This document shows, one piece after another, positions 22,205-33,668 of a stretch of DNA of 64,000 nt; position 1 is the stretch's first letter, and the number at the start of each line of letters is the position of its first letter. The stretch comes from Euglena gracilis (Eukaryota > Euglenida > Euglenophyceae > Euglenales): the NCBI GenBank assembly GCA_039621445.1, contig CP154954.1:51851526-51915525 (forward strand). The letters are read 5' to 3'. The notes under the pieces are model-generated. The model did no database searches and was not told where the DNA came from. It saw only the letters and a program-made list of their open reading frames with translations. The position numbers and the translations under genes are program-made.

Positions 22205-22480
22205 GCGGTCCTTAAGAAAATAAAAAAAAATTCTGCTGTCCCAGCACATTCAATTAAAAATCCACAGGAAAAAATGGACAAAAATTTAACATGTTTTTTT
22301 TTTTGGCGAAAACACATTGACATCGGGAAAAAAAATGATTTCTGGCACACCTAGACCTTTGCCAAACCAGCCAAAATATCAAAAATGCAATGAAACTTTT
22401 TGGTTTTCAAGCCCCGGCCCGGCCCTTGGGACGCCCAGAAGGGGACAGCCCTTTGGCCCCCAAAAAGGGGGGGGTGCTTA
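22205..22480. repeat. Dispersed repeat family A, copy 1
   Basis: Begins GGCGGTCCTTAAG and ends near GGTGCTTAAGAAATTAAA. Its middle (about 22318-22355, GACATCGGGAAAAAAAATGA then TTTCTGGCA) matches 46465-46500 (GACTTCGGGAAACAAAGTGA, TTTCTGGCA). Lies in intron 55. Confidence 0.6.
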
Positions 22481-22667
22481 AGAAATTAAAAAAATAAACT
22501 TCCCCGTCCGTTGAAAACCGCCTTGGTGCTACCGTGACTGAAAGGTGTCCAGTATGCTCGAGCATGGCTTTGGGCTTCATGTAGGATTGTTGAAGATCTC
22601 TCCCCTGCCTGCCGATGGGAGGCTCCCCCAACCACGCGCCCACTGACCAATGGGGGCCGGGGCACAC

Positions 22668-22800
22668 CGCCGATGTGGGGCAGCTTGGAGAGGAGGAGAG
22701 CGGCCAGCTGCGCCTTCGGCACCGCTCCGTCCGGCAGCAGCAGCTGGTGCACCGGCAGCACGTTGCGTACCGCCAGGCCCCCGGCGCCCCCCGACCCGGC
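22668..22800 (-). CDS. Exon 55
   Basis: Reads GLAVRNVLPVHQLLLPDGAV then KAQLAALLLSKLPHIGG; donor GTGTGC. No AG acceptor is visible for about 90 bases upstream, and the frame stays open through a G10 tract towards exon 54. Right edge approximate. It may be fused to exon 54. Confidence 0.6.
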
Positions 22801-22884
22801 GTTTGTCAGCGTTCGGGGGGGGGGGTGGGGGCAGCCGGCCGCATAGGCGTGGGCCGTCAGCGGCCGGGGGGGGGGGGGTGGTTC

Positions 22885-22999
22885 AGCCGGGGCCTGGGCA
22901 GGGAGATGGCGTCGTCGGAGAAGAGGGCCCGGCACGCCCGGAAGAAGAGGGTGAGGAAGAACTCGAAGCGCACCCCGGGGCAGTCCGAGGCGGAGCACA
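22885..22999 (-). CDS. Exon 54
   Basis: Reads CSASDCPGVRFEFFLTLFFR then ACRALFSDDAISLPRPRLN. Acceptor GTGTGTAG. No GT donor follows before a C/G homopolymer, so the left edge is approximate. Confidence 0.6.
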
Positions 23000-23422
23000 C
23001 TACACACGGGGGGGGGGCTGCAGGGGGGGGGTTAAAAGGGGTTGGGGGGGGGTTGGTACCCACGGTGGTGTGGGCCCCGGGTGAGCCGGTAGACGAAGAG
23101 AACCTGAGAGCGGGGAAGGCGAGAGAGAGAGAGAGAGACGTGACAGGACAAAATGCACAGAGCTCGGAAGGCAATCCAGCCGGCCTCTGTGCCTGAAGGG
23201 GGTCAAAACCACACTGAACAAAGACGTATTCCGACCACGAGGGCCATGTATTTTCTGCACGTCGATTAAAATCGGCCACCAATTGCTTGACACCGGATTC
23301 CGCCCTCCTGCCCAGGATTGTATGGGAGGGACTGGTGGGGTCGGACCCCCCTGCCGACCCGCCACCCATAGGGGATCTGGCATTCCTGACAGCCCTGATC
23401 CCGATTCTCCCGTCCCGCGGAC

Positions 23423-23542
23423 CTTCTCGATGCGAAGGCGGCAGTTCAGGAGCTGGACCGCATCCTCCGAGGAGGACTGCCGGCGGGCCGTGGCGAGCAG
23501 CTTCTGGTCGTGCTCGTCGGACCGGTTCGCGATGAGGATGAC
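23423..23542 (-). CDS. Exon 53: AAA+ sensor-like strand
   Basis: Forty codons, VILIANRSDEHDQKLLATAR to LLNCRLRIEK. A hydrophobic strand ending in an Asn (VILIAN) soon after Walker B is where AAA+ proteins carry sensor 1. Acceptor GGAGCAG, donor GTCCGC. Follows exon 52 in phase. Confidence 0.78.
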
Positions 23543-23780
23543 CTGCTCCCAGGCCGCGGCGCCCCCGCCCCCCCCCCCTCCCGCCGTGGGCCTTTCCTTC
23601 TGGCACGGGCTGCCCCTCCAGGGCGGCCAAGCCGGGCCACGTTCTCCCCCGCTTCTCTGCAGATGGGCCTGCCCGCCGGCCTGCGGCTGGCTGGGCGTCT
23701 GCCCGCGTTCGCGCCGGCACGCAGCCAGCCGTCCATGGGGCTCTGAGCTGTCGTCAGCCCCGCCCCGACCCCGCGCCAAC

Positions 23781-23846
23781 CGTGTCGCCGCCTGTCTGCA
23801 GCCAGTGCTGCCGCTCTCCGCACCACCGGATGAGCTCCGCCTTGGT
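23781..23846 (-). CDS. Exon 52: helix between Walker B and sensor
   Basis: Twenty-two codons, starting TKAELIRWCGERQHWLQTGG, between acceptor CCCTGCAG and donor GTTGGC, in phase with both neighbours. Length and amphipathic pattern fit the helix after an AAA+ Walker B strand. Confidence 0.72.
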
Positions 23847-24337
23847 CTGCAGGGGAGGGGGGTGGCGGGGGACGTTTGCACAGGGGTGCCTTGTCGTCCC
23901 CTCCTCTGACGACACCCGGAGGCCTCTGTCGAAAGGCTGATCACCAATGGAGGTCTTGTGCTTTTTTAATTTTTGCCGCCGTACGCGTAAAATCTTTTGG
24001 GTTCTAAAGATGAAAAACCCAACACAACTGAGATGCAAAAAAAAAGCAACAACTAAATGAGCCGCATGCTTTGATATTCCTTTCTAAGTGGTGATTCTCA
24101 CTCTTGGTTTGAGCGCAGGGTGTAAGCTGATTCAATTTGTCCACATATCACTTCACTTTCAATTCAATTCATTTTCTCAGCCAGATTTAATGTGACTCTT
24201 TCCCAGAAATGGTTCCTGGCTTCCCAAAGAAGCAAATCTCGCGATTATCGGCAAGGTCTCTTGATTATTGGATGTCTTGACAGTAGATCTTCACCAAAAA
24301 AAACAGACAAATTTTTCCCCCATGCCATCCAACACAC

Positions 24338-24544
24338 CGGGACGTCCAGCATGTGGAACTCGTCTGCCACGAGGAGGGACCGGGTCTCCCCCGGGAACTT
24401 GCGGTTCAGGATGTACGTTAGGCTGAGCTCCACGAGCTCGTCGTTGGAGCAGTCGATGCGCTGCGTACGGCGGCCGCTCTGCTCTGCCCTTGCCATGATG
24501 GTGGTCTCCACGAGGTGGGTCTTGCCCGCCCCCGGGGGGGACAC
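24338..24544 (-). CDS. Exon 51: Walker A and Walker B P-loop ATPase module
   Basis: Sixty-nine codons. Walker A is VSPPGAGKTHLVE at the exon start, binding nucleotide phosphates through the Lys-Thr. The middle reads RIDCSNDELVELSLTYILNR. Walker B is RSLLVADEFHML near the end, with Asp-Glu for Mg and hydrolysis. The Asp-Glu-aromatic-His Walker B and the following VILIANRSDEHD recall unit 4 of RNF213; this is from memory of the family and unverified. Acceptor CCCACAG, donor GTGTGT. All catalytic residues look intact. Confidence 0.85.
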
Positions 24545-25481
<937 letters not shown>

Positions 25482-25593
25482 ACCAACAGGAGTAACAGTT
25501 CTTGTCGTTCTGAAATGGCCTCCAGCTGCGTCTCCCAGTCGCCGATGTAATTCGTTTCCACCACCACCTCGGGGTCAAAGAAATCCTCCACGC
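25482..25593 (-). CDS. Exon 50
   Basis: Reads GVEDFFDPEVVVETNYIGDW then ETQLEAISERQELLLLL. Acceptor CGTGAAG; the donor is the only near-consensus GTGAGTG in the gene (or GTGTGA two bases earlier). Abuts the CA repeat. Confidence 0.7.
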
Positions 25594-25710
25594 CTTCACG
25601 GCGGGGGAAATGGCGCCGGCCCCTCCCCCTCACGTCCTCTGAACCGCGGCCACCGCAGAAAAAATGGCAGTGCCCTCTGACACTTGCACAACCCAGGGCC
25701 GGGCGCCAGG

Positions 25711-25764
25711 TCGGAAGAAGGGATAAAAGGCACCAAACAGACAGCCACAGTGCACACAGGGGGT
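25711..25764. repeat. Dispersed repeat family E, copy 1
   Basis: GAAGAAGGGATAAAAGGCAC followed by ACAGCCACAGTGCACACAGG matches 47720-47772 almost exactly. Confidence 0.75.
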
Positions 25765-25992
25765 GTTCCTCAACGAAGGCAAGTTAGAGCCGTAATCATG
25801 GTCACAGCTGCTGAGAATGCTGAGTAATTGCGACTAACTCCTACTGCAGTAAGAACAGTGAAACTAAATATGACAATGACAGTTATGGTCTGTGCTGGAC
25901 GGCAGTCACAGCTGGCCGGTTCTCCCATGGTGGGGATAGAGGAAATGCATCCCCACCGCCTGGAGAGGGGGCAGGTCCGGGCGGAGGTCCAC

Positions 25993-26116
25993 CAGCTGCA
26001 GCCACCGCAGCCGGGCTGCGCCGGTCTCCCGCGTGGCGGTGTAATACACCTTCGTCGTCTGGGCCTTGCGCTGCAGCTCCAGCGGGCTCGTGAACAGCTT
26101 GTAGATGCAGCGGTCC
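25993..26116 (-). CDS. Exon 49
   Basis: Reads DRCIYKLFTSPLELQRKAQT then YYTATRETGAARLRWLQL. Acceptor end CCAG, donor GTGGAC. About 41 codons. Confidence 0.75.
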
Positions 26117-26398
26117 CTGGGCCGGGGGCGATGCATTGTTGTGTGCCGTGGCGGGAACACGGGGATGCGTTGAAAGAACAAACCGCCTGCTTGAAATGCG
26201 CCAGCGGTTTCAAAGCAAATATGGCGTGTCGCAAGGTCAATGTGTGTCAATGCGCTCCAAGAATACTTGCAATACTCGACCATTTCGCACAGGTGAATCA
26301 CTTTGCATGGCTATCATGAACTGCATGTGGGAATGTACATGTCTTAAATATTACGCGGGGCTGCCAGAGACAAGAGCTCCTGGGAGAGGGGGGCACAC

Positions 26399-26533
26399 CG
26401 GTTTTCGATGAAATTCCATGTGGAATCCGTCCCCTCAAAGAAGATGAACCGCCACGGGCATCGCTCTGTGTACTCGCAGCACCACTTTAGGAAGAGGTCG
26501 CCGATGGCGGGCAGACCGTCGGCAGGGGCGAGT
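26399..26533 (-). CDS. Exon 48
   Basis: Reads LAPADGLPAIGDLFLKWCCE then CPWRFIFFEGTDSTWNFIEN. Acceptor TTTGGAG, donor GTGTGC. Confidence 0.75.
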
Positions 26534-26784
26534 CTCCAAAAGGAGGCGGAGAGGGGGGGAATCTGTTTGGACTGGCGACTGAGATTCGACCTGCACACGT
26601 GTGATAACACACGGCAACCGGAGTATAATTAACATCACCAAAGAAAACCACACTTCAACACACGGCCATACGTTTGGATCGCGCGACGTATCTTTATGAT
26701 CATAATTAAAATGACAATAAATACAATTGAAATCTGGATTCTGTTTTCCCCGCACCAGGTTGTTCAACGATGTAACCTGCACAC

Positions 26785-26892
26785 CACATCCCTGGTCTTG
26801 GACGTAGACGTGGGTGGTAAACTCAGAGAACAGGTTGATGATCTTGAGGTAATACTCGTCCTCTGTTGTTGTACCCGACGCATAATATGAAC
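26785..26892 (-). CDS. Exon 47
   Basis: Reads SYYASGTTTEDEYYLKIINL then FSEFTTHVYVQDQGC. Acceptor TTCAG, donor GTGTGC. Less GC-biased than its neighbours. Confidence 0.7.
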
Positions 26893-26969
26893 CTGAATGA
26901 ATTGATTGATCTGAACCTCCTCAAAGGCATCCAGGAACGGGACGGACGAGGCAAGCTTCCCCTCTCCCC

Positions 26970-27045
<76 letters not shown>

Positions 27046-27048
27046 GTG
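26970..27048. repeat. (GT)n microsatellite
   Basis: About 75 bases of pure GT in intron 46. Confidence 0.95.
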
Positions 27049-27319
27049 TGGGTATGCAGATGTTTGCGTGTGGGTGTGGGTGGGTGCGTTGTGTGTGTGC
27101 TTGTGAGTGTGTGCGCACGAGAATTTGCACTTTGTGAATGTGCCAGAACTGTTCAGAATTTGCCGGTTGGGACAACCCGGACCAGAGTTGAATGTCCCAG
27201 GTTTGGTTTCTCTTGGCATTGAGACAGCCCGGATACTTATGCCCTGAAGAGGCATATGGCGACAAAAATGCACTTCCTCGCGAATATTATTATCTTTGAA
27301 TCCTTGGGGGTTGGCACAC

Positions 27320-27450
27320 CCAAATCCACAGTCTCGAACCGCAGCCCGGCCCGTCGCATGGCACGATTGGTGCCGCAGTCGCAGAAGTATACACCGTAGC
27401 GCATCATCTTCCGCTCGCAGAACTGCTGTAGGCGGTCGTACCCGCACGCC
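27320..27450 (-). CDS. Exon 46
   Basis: Reads ACGYDRLQQFCERKMMRYGV then YFCDCGTNRAMRRAGLRF. Acceptor TTCTCAG, donor GTGTGC. Four Cys within about 25 residues may be structural. Confidence 0.75.
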
Positions 27451-27796
27451 CTGAGAATTGTAACTTGGGGGGTGGGAGCGGCTCAAAAAGATGTTCCCTT
27501 GATTCAATTAAACTTTCAATGGTGTAGCCCGACTACGGAAATATATGGAAATTCATCATCAAAAATGCAGTCCACATGTGGGTTACAGATGCATGGAAGC
27601 AAGAAAAATCACAAACAAAAAACACCAGCAAACAAAAAAGACATAAAAAAACAAAAAAAAATGGCACAGAAGATGAACCTCGAAAAAAAAAACCCTCTGC
27701 ATCCAACTGTGAAAAGAGAGAATGCACTGCCCAATGATCTTTTTCTCCAGGACCACCCCGGCAAACCCCAACTCCATGACCTCTGCCCCGGCACAC

Positions 27797-27999
27797 CGGC
27801 TGAGGAACTTCCGCAGTAACGCCACAGGACAGGCGCGGGCCAGGCAGTACGCCACGACCTTCGTGCCGCTGGTCTCGCCGCCGCCGTCGGAGTCCTCCGG
27901 CGGGGGCTCCGCGATGTTGCCCGTGCAGAGGTTGAGGAAGAAGTACTTCCACTCGTGGGCCAGCGGGGAGCGCAGTACGTCCACCAGCCACCGCACGAA
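27797..27999 (-). CDS. Exon 45
   Basis: Begins FVRWLVDVLRSPLAHEWKYF, has an acidic loop (PPPEDSDGGGETSG), then KVVAYCLARACPVALLRKFL. Acceptor TCCTTCAG, donor GTGTGC. About 67 codons. Confidence 0.8.
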
Positions 28000-28063
28000 C
28001 TGAAGGAAGGGGACCCAACACTGCCAACACTGCTACCACATGAACTCTTGTTAAATGGATGTG

Positions 28064-28350
28064 GCTATGGCATAAATCTCCAACTCTTACCCCCACACAT
28101 ACATGTGAATTTGGGGGGTACCATTTGGGGACCACTGGCATGGCCGTGAAACCTTTTGCGAAAAGTGTTTTGGGTTATGGAAATGGGGTTAGGGTTGCGA
28201 TTAAGCTCCAAAGTTAATATTAAATTTTGGCATACCTATCTATGGCATTATTCTCCAACTGGTGCCCGGGGGGGAGACCAGTTGGGGACTACTGGCATGG
28301 GCCGTGAAATTTCATGTGAAAGATGTTTTTAGGGTCATTGAAGGAGTAGG
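28064..28350. repeat. Diverged tandem pair, period about 175 bp
   Basis: CTATGGCATAAATCTCCAAC near 28064 corresponds to CTATGGCATTATTCTCCAAC near 28240. The words GGGGACCACTGGCATGGCCG and GGGGACTACTGGCATGGGCC follow each, then related GTGAAA...GTGTTTT-type text. Confidence 0.65.
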
Positions 28351-28553
28351 GGTGTGGTCAGGATTATGCCCTTCCTTCTGGCCTAGACCAAAATTATGCA
28401 TATGTATATGTGTTTATATATGTATATGTAGGTGAATACATATGTGTATGTATGCATACATCTGTATGCACACATGTATACTCTTGTAGTTGCTTATTTC
28501 CCAAATTAAAAATACGAGCGCAACATACACCCACCCGCATGCACTACATACAC

Positions 28554-28555
<2 letters not shown>

Positions 28556-28590
<35 letters not shown>

Positions 28591-28640
28591 CCACACCCAC
28601 ACCCACACACAAACACACACACACACACACACACACAAGA
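28556..28640. repeat. (CA)n microsatellite, interrupted
   Basis: CA repeats with CCACAC variants, in intron 44. Confidence 0.9.
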
Positions 28641-28734
28641 TACACAGACACACCCATAATGTGTGTGCATCGAGTCACCAAAAAAAATTGTTTCATGACA
28701 CCACAACGTGCTGTCGTGGAATGCCAATCAACAC

Positions 28735-28863
28735 CTGCGGCAACACGGGCGTCTGCCCTCCCTCGTCGCTGGTGTCCGGCTGCACGCGCTGGAGCAGCAG
28801 CGGGTGCAAGAGGTACGCCAGCAGCCGGCCGTCCACCGGGTGGTAATAATTCTTGTGGACCGC
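28735..28863 (-). CDS. Exon 44
   Basis: Forty-three codons, AVHKNYYHPVDGRLLAYLLH to DEGGQTPVLPQ. Acceptor CGCCAG, donor GTGTTG. Confidence 0.78.
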
Positions 28864-29251
28864 CTGGCGAGGGAGACGAGGGGCACTTCCATGGACCCCC
28901 CTGTCGACTATCGAGCCCCATTGCCAAACCTGCACTAACAGCAGAGAAGGAACATATGCGAACAAAATGAAAATGAAAAGCAAACGGCGGGACAGGGGAA
29001 AATGGGGGGGGCACGGCATGGCAAACATTGAGGTGCCGAACAGAGCCACAAAGTTGCCCACATGTTCCTTCATGCCTCAAGACAAAGGGGGCTCCCGACG
29101 AACCCCTTCCTCGTTCACATGTAGCCCCTCACACAGCGTTTTTGGGCCAAATGCCAAACCATATGTCATGAACCCCGGTGGTCAGAAACGGGGGGGGACC
29201 AAATCCCCCCCCGCCAAAACCCGCCCCCCCCCCCCCCCCGCCTCGCCACAC

Positions 29252-29361
29252 GCCTGGTCCAGGAAAGCCACCAGCAGGGGCGGCGGCTGCCCGAGGCCCG
29301 CCACCACGGAGCCCGGCACCACGGAGTGCTCCCCGAAGCCGACCTCCGCCCCGAAGTGCGG
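29252..29361 (-). CDS. Exon 43
   Basis: Reads PHFGAEVGFGEHSVVPGSVV then GQPPPLLVAFLDQA. Acceptor CCGCAG, donor GTGTGG. Lies between very long C/G runs. Confidence 0.7.
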
Positions 29362-29517
29362 CTGCGGCTTGCTGCGCTCCCCGCCCCCACCCCCCCCCCC
29401 CCCATGGCCCAGGCCATAGCCCCCCCCCCCCCCCCCCCGCCCCCACTCTCGAACCTCCCCCATCACCCCCCGGCTGTGTGGTCTCTGGCCCCACTGCACG
29501 GCCAGGGCCGAGGGAAC

Positions 29518-29612
29518 CCCTGGGCGAGGCACTCCGAGTAGCCCGGCCGGGGCGGCCGCTCCTGGAACACGTGGGCCCAGTGCCGCCGCACCTCGTCCTG
29601 GACCTGCAGCTC
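29518..29612 (-). CDS. Exon 42
   Basis: Reads ELQVQDEVRRHWAHVFQERP then PGYSECLAQ. Acceptor ACCGCCAG, donor GTTCCC. Confidence 0.72.
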
Positions 29613-30457
29613 CTGGCGGTGGCCGGGCCGGCGGAAAGGGGTGGGGGCAGCGGGGGCGGGGGGCGTGCGGGCGGACGTTGGAATTGGGAACGGAACCCAG
29701 TGGCGGGGCCTGCCCCCGCGGGGTCCGAATGGGTCCAAAGGTCCCGCCCTTTCCGTCGTACCGCCAATCGACCGCTCAAAAAAAAAGCACCAAACGACGG
29801 CGGTCCTCGGTTGGAAACCGGTTCTCCAGCGGCACGGCAAGGTTCCGAGACCGAACCGTTGACTGGGCTGCAGGCCAACGCCACCTTGTCTGGTGTCAAA
29901 GGGAGCAACCAGCCCGCCCTTGTTGGCCACTTGACCAACACATTGGACCAAATCATGGAAAAAGAATCAGCGACATGGGTCAGGGAGGAAGAGCGTTATA
30001 ATTCTGCTGCCACGATGCAACGTCGAAGTCTTTAAAAGGGTTTCCCCAGAAGACAAGGATGTTCCAGAAGCGGGGCGTTGACAGAGGGGGTGTGTCAACC
30101 ACATGCTGTGGCTTGAACAAAGGCAGGGGCGAATCCATTCCAACATTTTTCAGGGAGCAGGACCGGGTCCGCCCAGCGACATTGCCAGGGGGGGATGTCG
30201 GGTTTTGAATTTCCCGATCACAGGGTATGGCCGCCCAAACTCTCTCAACACGACAAATCAGTCGGTATGGTGGCAAATTCCGTCACTGTACCGGCTGATG
30301 GTCAGGTGACAGCCTCAGGGAGTGACCACACCTGGGGGGGGGGGCATCGTTATTTGCCCAGCCCAGAAAGTATGAAACGGTGGATAAACTGTGGGCATCG
30401 TGTGTATCAGGGGTCTCAGAGCATACGTACCACGGCTCACAGCCCCAGCTCACACAC

Positions 30458-30628
30458 CCGGGCCTCCTCGGCGTGGGGCGTGGCCGGTGGCAGCGGCGGA
30501 CTTGTCAGGGCGGCGGGGGCGGGGGCGGGGGCGACGCCGTGGGGCATCGACGGGATGCGGACCTGCGGCCGCCGCAGCGACCCCGCCGCCACGTCCAGCG
30601 GGGAGAGGCTCGCGTTGTTGAGCTTCGC
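30458..30628 (-). CDS. Exon 41: Ala/Pro-rich linker
   Basis: Reads AKLNNASLSPLDVAAGSLRR, then a Pro/Ala stretch (GVAPAPAPAALTSPPLPPAT). Acceptor CGCGGAG, donor GTGTGT. Probably disordered. Confidence 0.65.
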
Positions 30629-31016
30629 CTCCGCGGCGGAGGCCCCCGTGGTTGGGGTAACTTTGTGGGGGGGGGGGAGCCAAAAAAAATAATGAATACC
30701 AAATAAATAAAACAATAATCAATAAATAATAATGGTACAATAAATAATCCGTCCAAATGAGAAAAAAAAACGTGCAAAACGATGCATTTTTTTGGAAAAT
30801 AAACAAGTGGTAAACACAAAAAAGCACCCGAAATTCCATAATCCTCTGTAGTCTGATGAATGGAAGCATTATGTTTCTATGAAAAAAGCGTTTGACAAAA
30901 GAATCTCTTGGAGGGTAGGAGTCAAAAAGGTCGGTGCGCTAACTTTGCATGGGGTAAACTTATTTGGGGGGTGGTTTACAATAGGCTCAAGGGGGGAAAC
31001 GTGTTCAATGGCCAAC

Positions 31017-31200
31017 CGGGGCAAGGGGGGCGCCGTCCGAGGTTGAGGGGGACGAGGGGGGTGGGGCAGTCCGCGGCGGGGAGGACGGCGGGGGTGGAGG
31101 AGACGCGGGGCAGGGGCGACACGCTGCGGGAGCCGGAGGTGGGCCGCGGGGAGACGATGGGGCTGCGGAGCGTTTCCAGCTCCGCGCGGACCTCGGGCTC
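31017..31200 (-). CDS. Exon 40: Ser/Pro-rich linker
   Basis: Reads EPEVRAELETLRSPIVSPRP, then Ser/Pro/Arg-rich text (SRSVSPLPRVSSTPAVLPAA). Acceptor CCTCAG; donor GTTGGC or an earlier GTCCCC. Several SP and RSP sites are typical of phosphorylated linkers. Confidence 0.65.
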
Positions 31201-31390
31201 CTGAGGAAGCAATTGGTCAAGCCGTCCAGTCGGGGGGGGGGGGGAGGGGCAAATCCTACCGCCGGAGAATTAGGCGCCGTGTGGTGACCCCAGGCGCCAC
31301 GGATTGGCAATTGGGCCAGCACTTCGAGGTGGGGGGCTGAAATTTGGGGCTGGGGTTTGGGGAAGGGGGTGGAAGGGGTGAGGGCCCGAC

Positions 31391-31495
31391 CTCCTGGATG
31401 AGGTAGCCCTCCAGCATGCCGTTGATGCGCAGGAAGGCGCCCATGGCGGCGGGGCCCAGGATGGGCTCCAGCGCTGGCACCGCCTGCGTGAGGAC
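31391..31495 (-). CDS. Exon 39
   Basis: Thirty-five codons, VLTQAVPALEPILGPAAMGA to GMLEGYLIQE. Acceptor TGCACCAG, donor GTCGGG; in phase. Confidence 0.78.
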
Positions 31496-31573
31496 CTGGT
31501 GCAGCTGGTGGTTGGGCCCAGGAATGGGTCAGAAGCACCCACCCCCACCCGCAAGGCAGGGGTGGAGGGACCT

Positions 31574-31737
31574 AGGATATCATATCGTATCATATCACAT
31601 ACCATACCATATCATACCATGTCATGTCATACCATATCACATCACATCATGTCATATCATACCATATCATATCAAATCATATCATGTCATATCATATCAC
31701 GTTTATCATATTTATCCTATCACATCATATTTAGCCG
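31574..31737. repeat. (ATCAT/CATAC)n degenerate pentanucleotide array
   Basis: About 160 bases of ATATC, CATAC and CATGT 5-mers with many substitutions, in intron 38. Confidence 0.85.
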
Positions 31738-31797
31738 AGGCGGACAAACCAGAACTTTGGTGTGCCAAAAGATTTCCCCCACCCCTTGGAGACCAAC

Positions 31798-31864
31798 CCC
31801 TGGCTGGAGCGCCGGGCCAGGAGCTGGAGGAACTGCGTGACGAGGGCGTCGAAGAAGCTGATGC
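31798..31864 (-). CDS. Exon 38
   Basis: About 22 codons, GISFFDALVTQFLQLLARRS. Acceptor CGGCAG, donor GTTGGT. Confidence 0.65.
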
Positions 31865-33016
31865 CTGCCGCGGAACACACAAATTGAAACACGCCGTGGG
31901 CGATGCTGTGGCAGGTGGCACACAAAAGACATTCATCCATCCGTGATAAGAATTTATCCATTTAGGCAGCCGATCTCGCACTTGACACATAGCCAGCTTG
32001 GTCGCCTTGCGCAATCGCGCAAATAGACTTTTCCTCTTCCAAATCACCATACCACCAGGCCACCCTCATAATTCATCAGGGCAAGGTCTGGTGCCCCAGA
32101 ACCTGGAGAGGAAAGTTAGGACATGGTCAATTAGAGTGTCCCGGAGCAAGTGTCACCACAGCATACACAGCCCCTATGCCGAGAATGTGTGTTTGGGAAC
32201 CTTCCAGCGGCTGCCTCATTAGCATGGGATGTTGCTGGAACGATTTGGGGTGGCTGAGACCGAGCCTGAAATCATCCCACCCACTATGCCTTTGTGAAAA
32301 TTTGGTGGATTGTTTGTGCAGTTGCGCAAGTGGTTCCAGCCAGATGATGGGTTTGCACAACTACACAAATATTTCAACGTGTTAAATCTAAAAATTTAAA
32401 CATGACAAAAAAGGCTGGCCTTCTATGCCCAAATTTGTTCATCAGTTCAGCCCATGGACAGCCGATTTTCCCCCCTCCACCTTCAAAATAAATGCCAATT
32501 GATGGTTTTATCCTTGAAAAAATGAGCCCTGTGTTTCACCCAGAAAAGGATGACGATCCACACATAGAAGGTCGGTGTGTCACCAGCATTCAACAATGTG
32601 GATCCCAACGCCAGGAAATATAAAAAAGTTAAAAAACTGTGCAAGGATACAACTGTGCAAAAAATGTGCAAGGATACAAAAAAAAAGCTAAATTTCAAGG
32701 TTGGCCGCCCAGTTGTAGTCATACAGTAATCAGGTACAATGATGGGAATGGCGGAGATCTCAAAGACACCACACCTTCAAAGAGGGCCTGGCATTGCGTG
32801 AAAACGCGTCCCAACAGCACGGGCTGGCACTTGGCACAGCCAACCACATTGGCAGGGGACGTTTCCATCCACTCCAGCCCCTGCCTGGGTCAAAAAAATA
32901 ATTCAATGAACTCCTGAGAACTGTGCAGCAGCAGACGGATGGTCCCCTGAGGTCCGTTGCTGAGGCAAAGGAAAACTTGGTCTCCACCCCTCTCCCGGCG
33001 CAGTCAACCCAGCAAC
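31865..33016 (-). other. Intron 37
   Basis: Mixed sequence with short frames; no repeat family recognised. Possible weak coding look near 32000-32040 (ARLRKATKLAMCQV) without good splice ends. Confidence 0.45.
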
Positions 33017-33181
33017 GGTGGAGAGCGCCCGCCCTCCAGGCCGGCCCCTGCGCAGCATCCGGCGGCGCACGCTGGTCCGCAGCAGGTGCTCCATCGTGAG
33101 GGGCGCCTTGTGGGGGGTCAGCATCTCCTGCAGCGCGTCCGCCAGCAGGGCCTTCAGGTCGTCCTCGATCGCCTCCAGCAC
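33017..33181 (-). CDS. Exon 37
   Basis: Fifty-five codons, VLEAIEDDLKALLADALQEM, then LTMEHLLRTSVRRRMLRRGR. Acceptor CGGCACAG, donor GTTGCT. Strongly helical, ending basic. Confidence 0.78.
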
Positions 33182-33464
33182 CTGTGCCGGACGGTAGATG
33201 GTGGGCCGGGGGGGGGGGGGGCTTAAACAGGCGGTTGGTGGCGGTTGCAACCGTTTTTGTGGTGCGACCACCTCCCTCCTCCCAACCCCCAACAGGAAGC
33301 GTGAACAACGTCATAGGCGACCCCCCAAAACCCCCAAGAAACCCAACAACACTGCATATGGGAATGCCATCCGCATCAGACCACCAGGGGTTCAAACGAA
33401 TGTGTGGATGTACCGAGGCAGAGTCTGCCACCGGAGTGCATTGGGGGAGGAGAGAGGGGCGAAC

Positions 33465-33668
33465 CGCGGCCTGGGGGTGGTGCCGGAACCACTTCAGGAG
33501 GTCCGGCACCGGCACCTCCGCCATGTCCCGGGTGGTCTGCGTGTGGACGGCGTACACGTACTGGCACATCAGGAGCAGGAATTCCGCCACCTCCCCCAGC
33601 AGCTCGAAGGAGAAGAGGTTGCGGCAATCCAGGATGTGCCACGAGCGGAACAGATGCTGGGCACCGTT
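33465..33668 (-). CDS. Exon 36
   Basis: Sixty-eight codons, NGAQHLFRSWHILDCRNLFS, then FLLLMCQYVYAVHTQTTRDM, to WFRHHPQAA. Acceptor TCCCCAG, donor GTTCGC. Long alpha-helical segment. Confidence 0.8.

Noticed and set aside
22857-23947. 287- and 315-codon minus-strand frames as single proteins
   Set aside because: They run through splice sites of exons 52-54 and read intron text in wrong frames; the short exons explain the open sequence better.
29129-30035. Pro-rich frames of 275-285 codons on both strands
   Set aside because: Caused by long C/G homopolymers around exons 42-43; stop codons are rare by composition alone.
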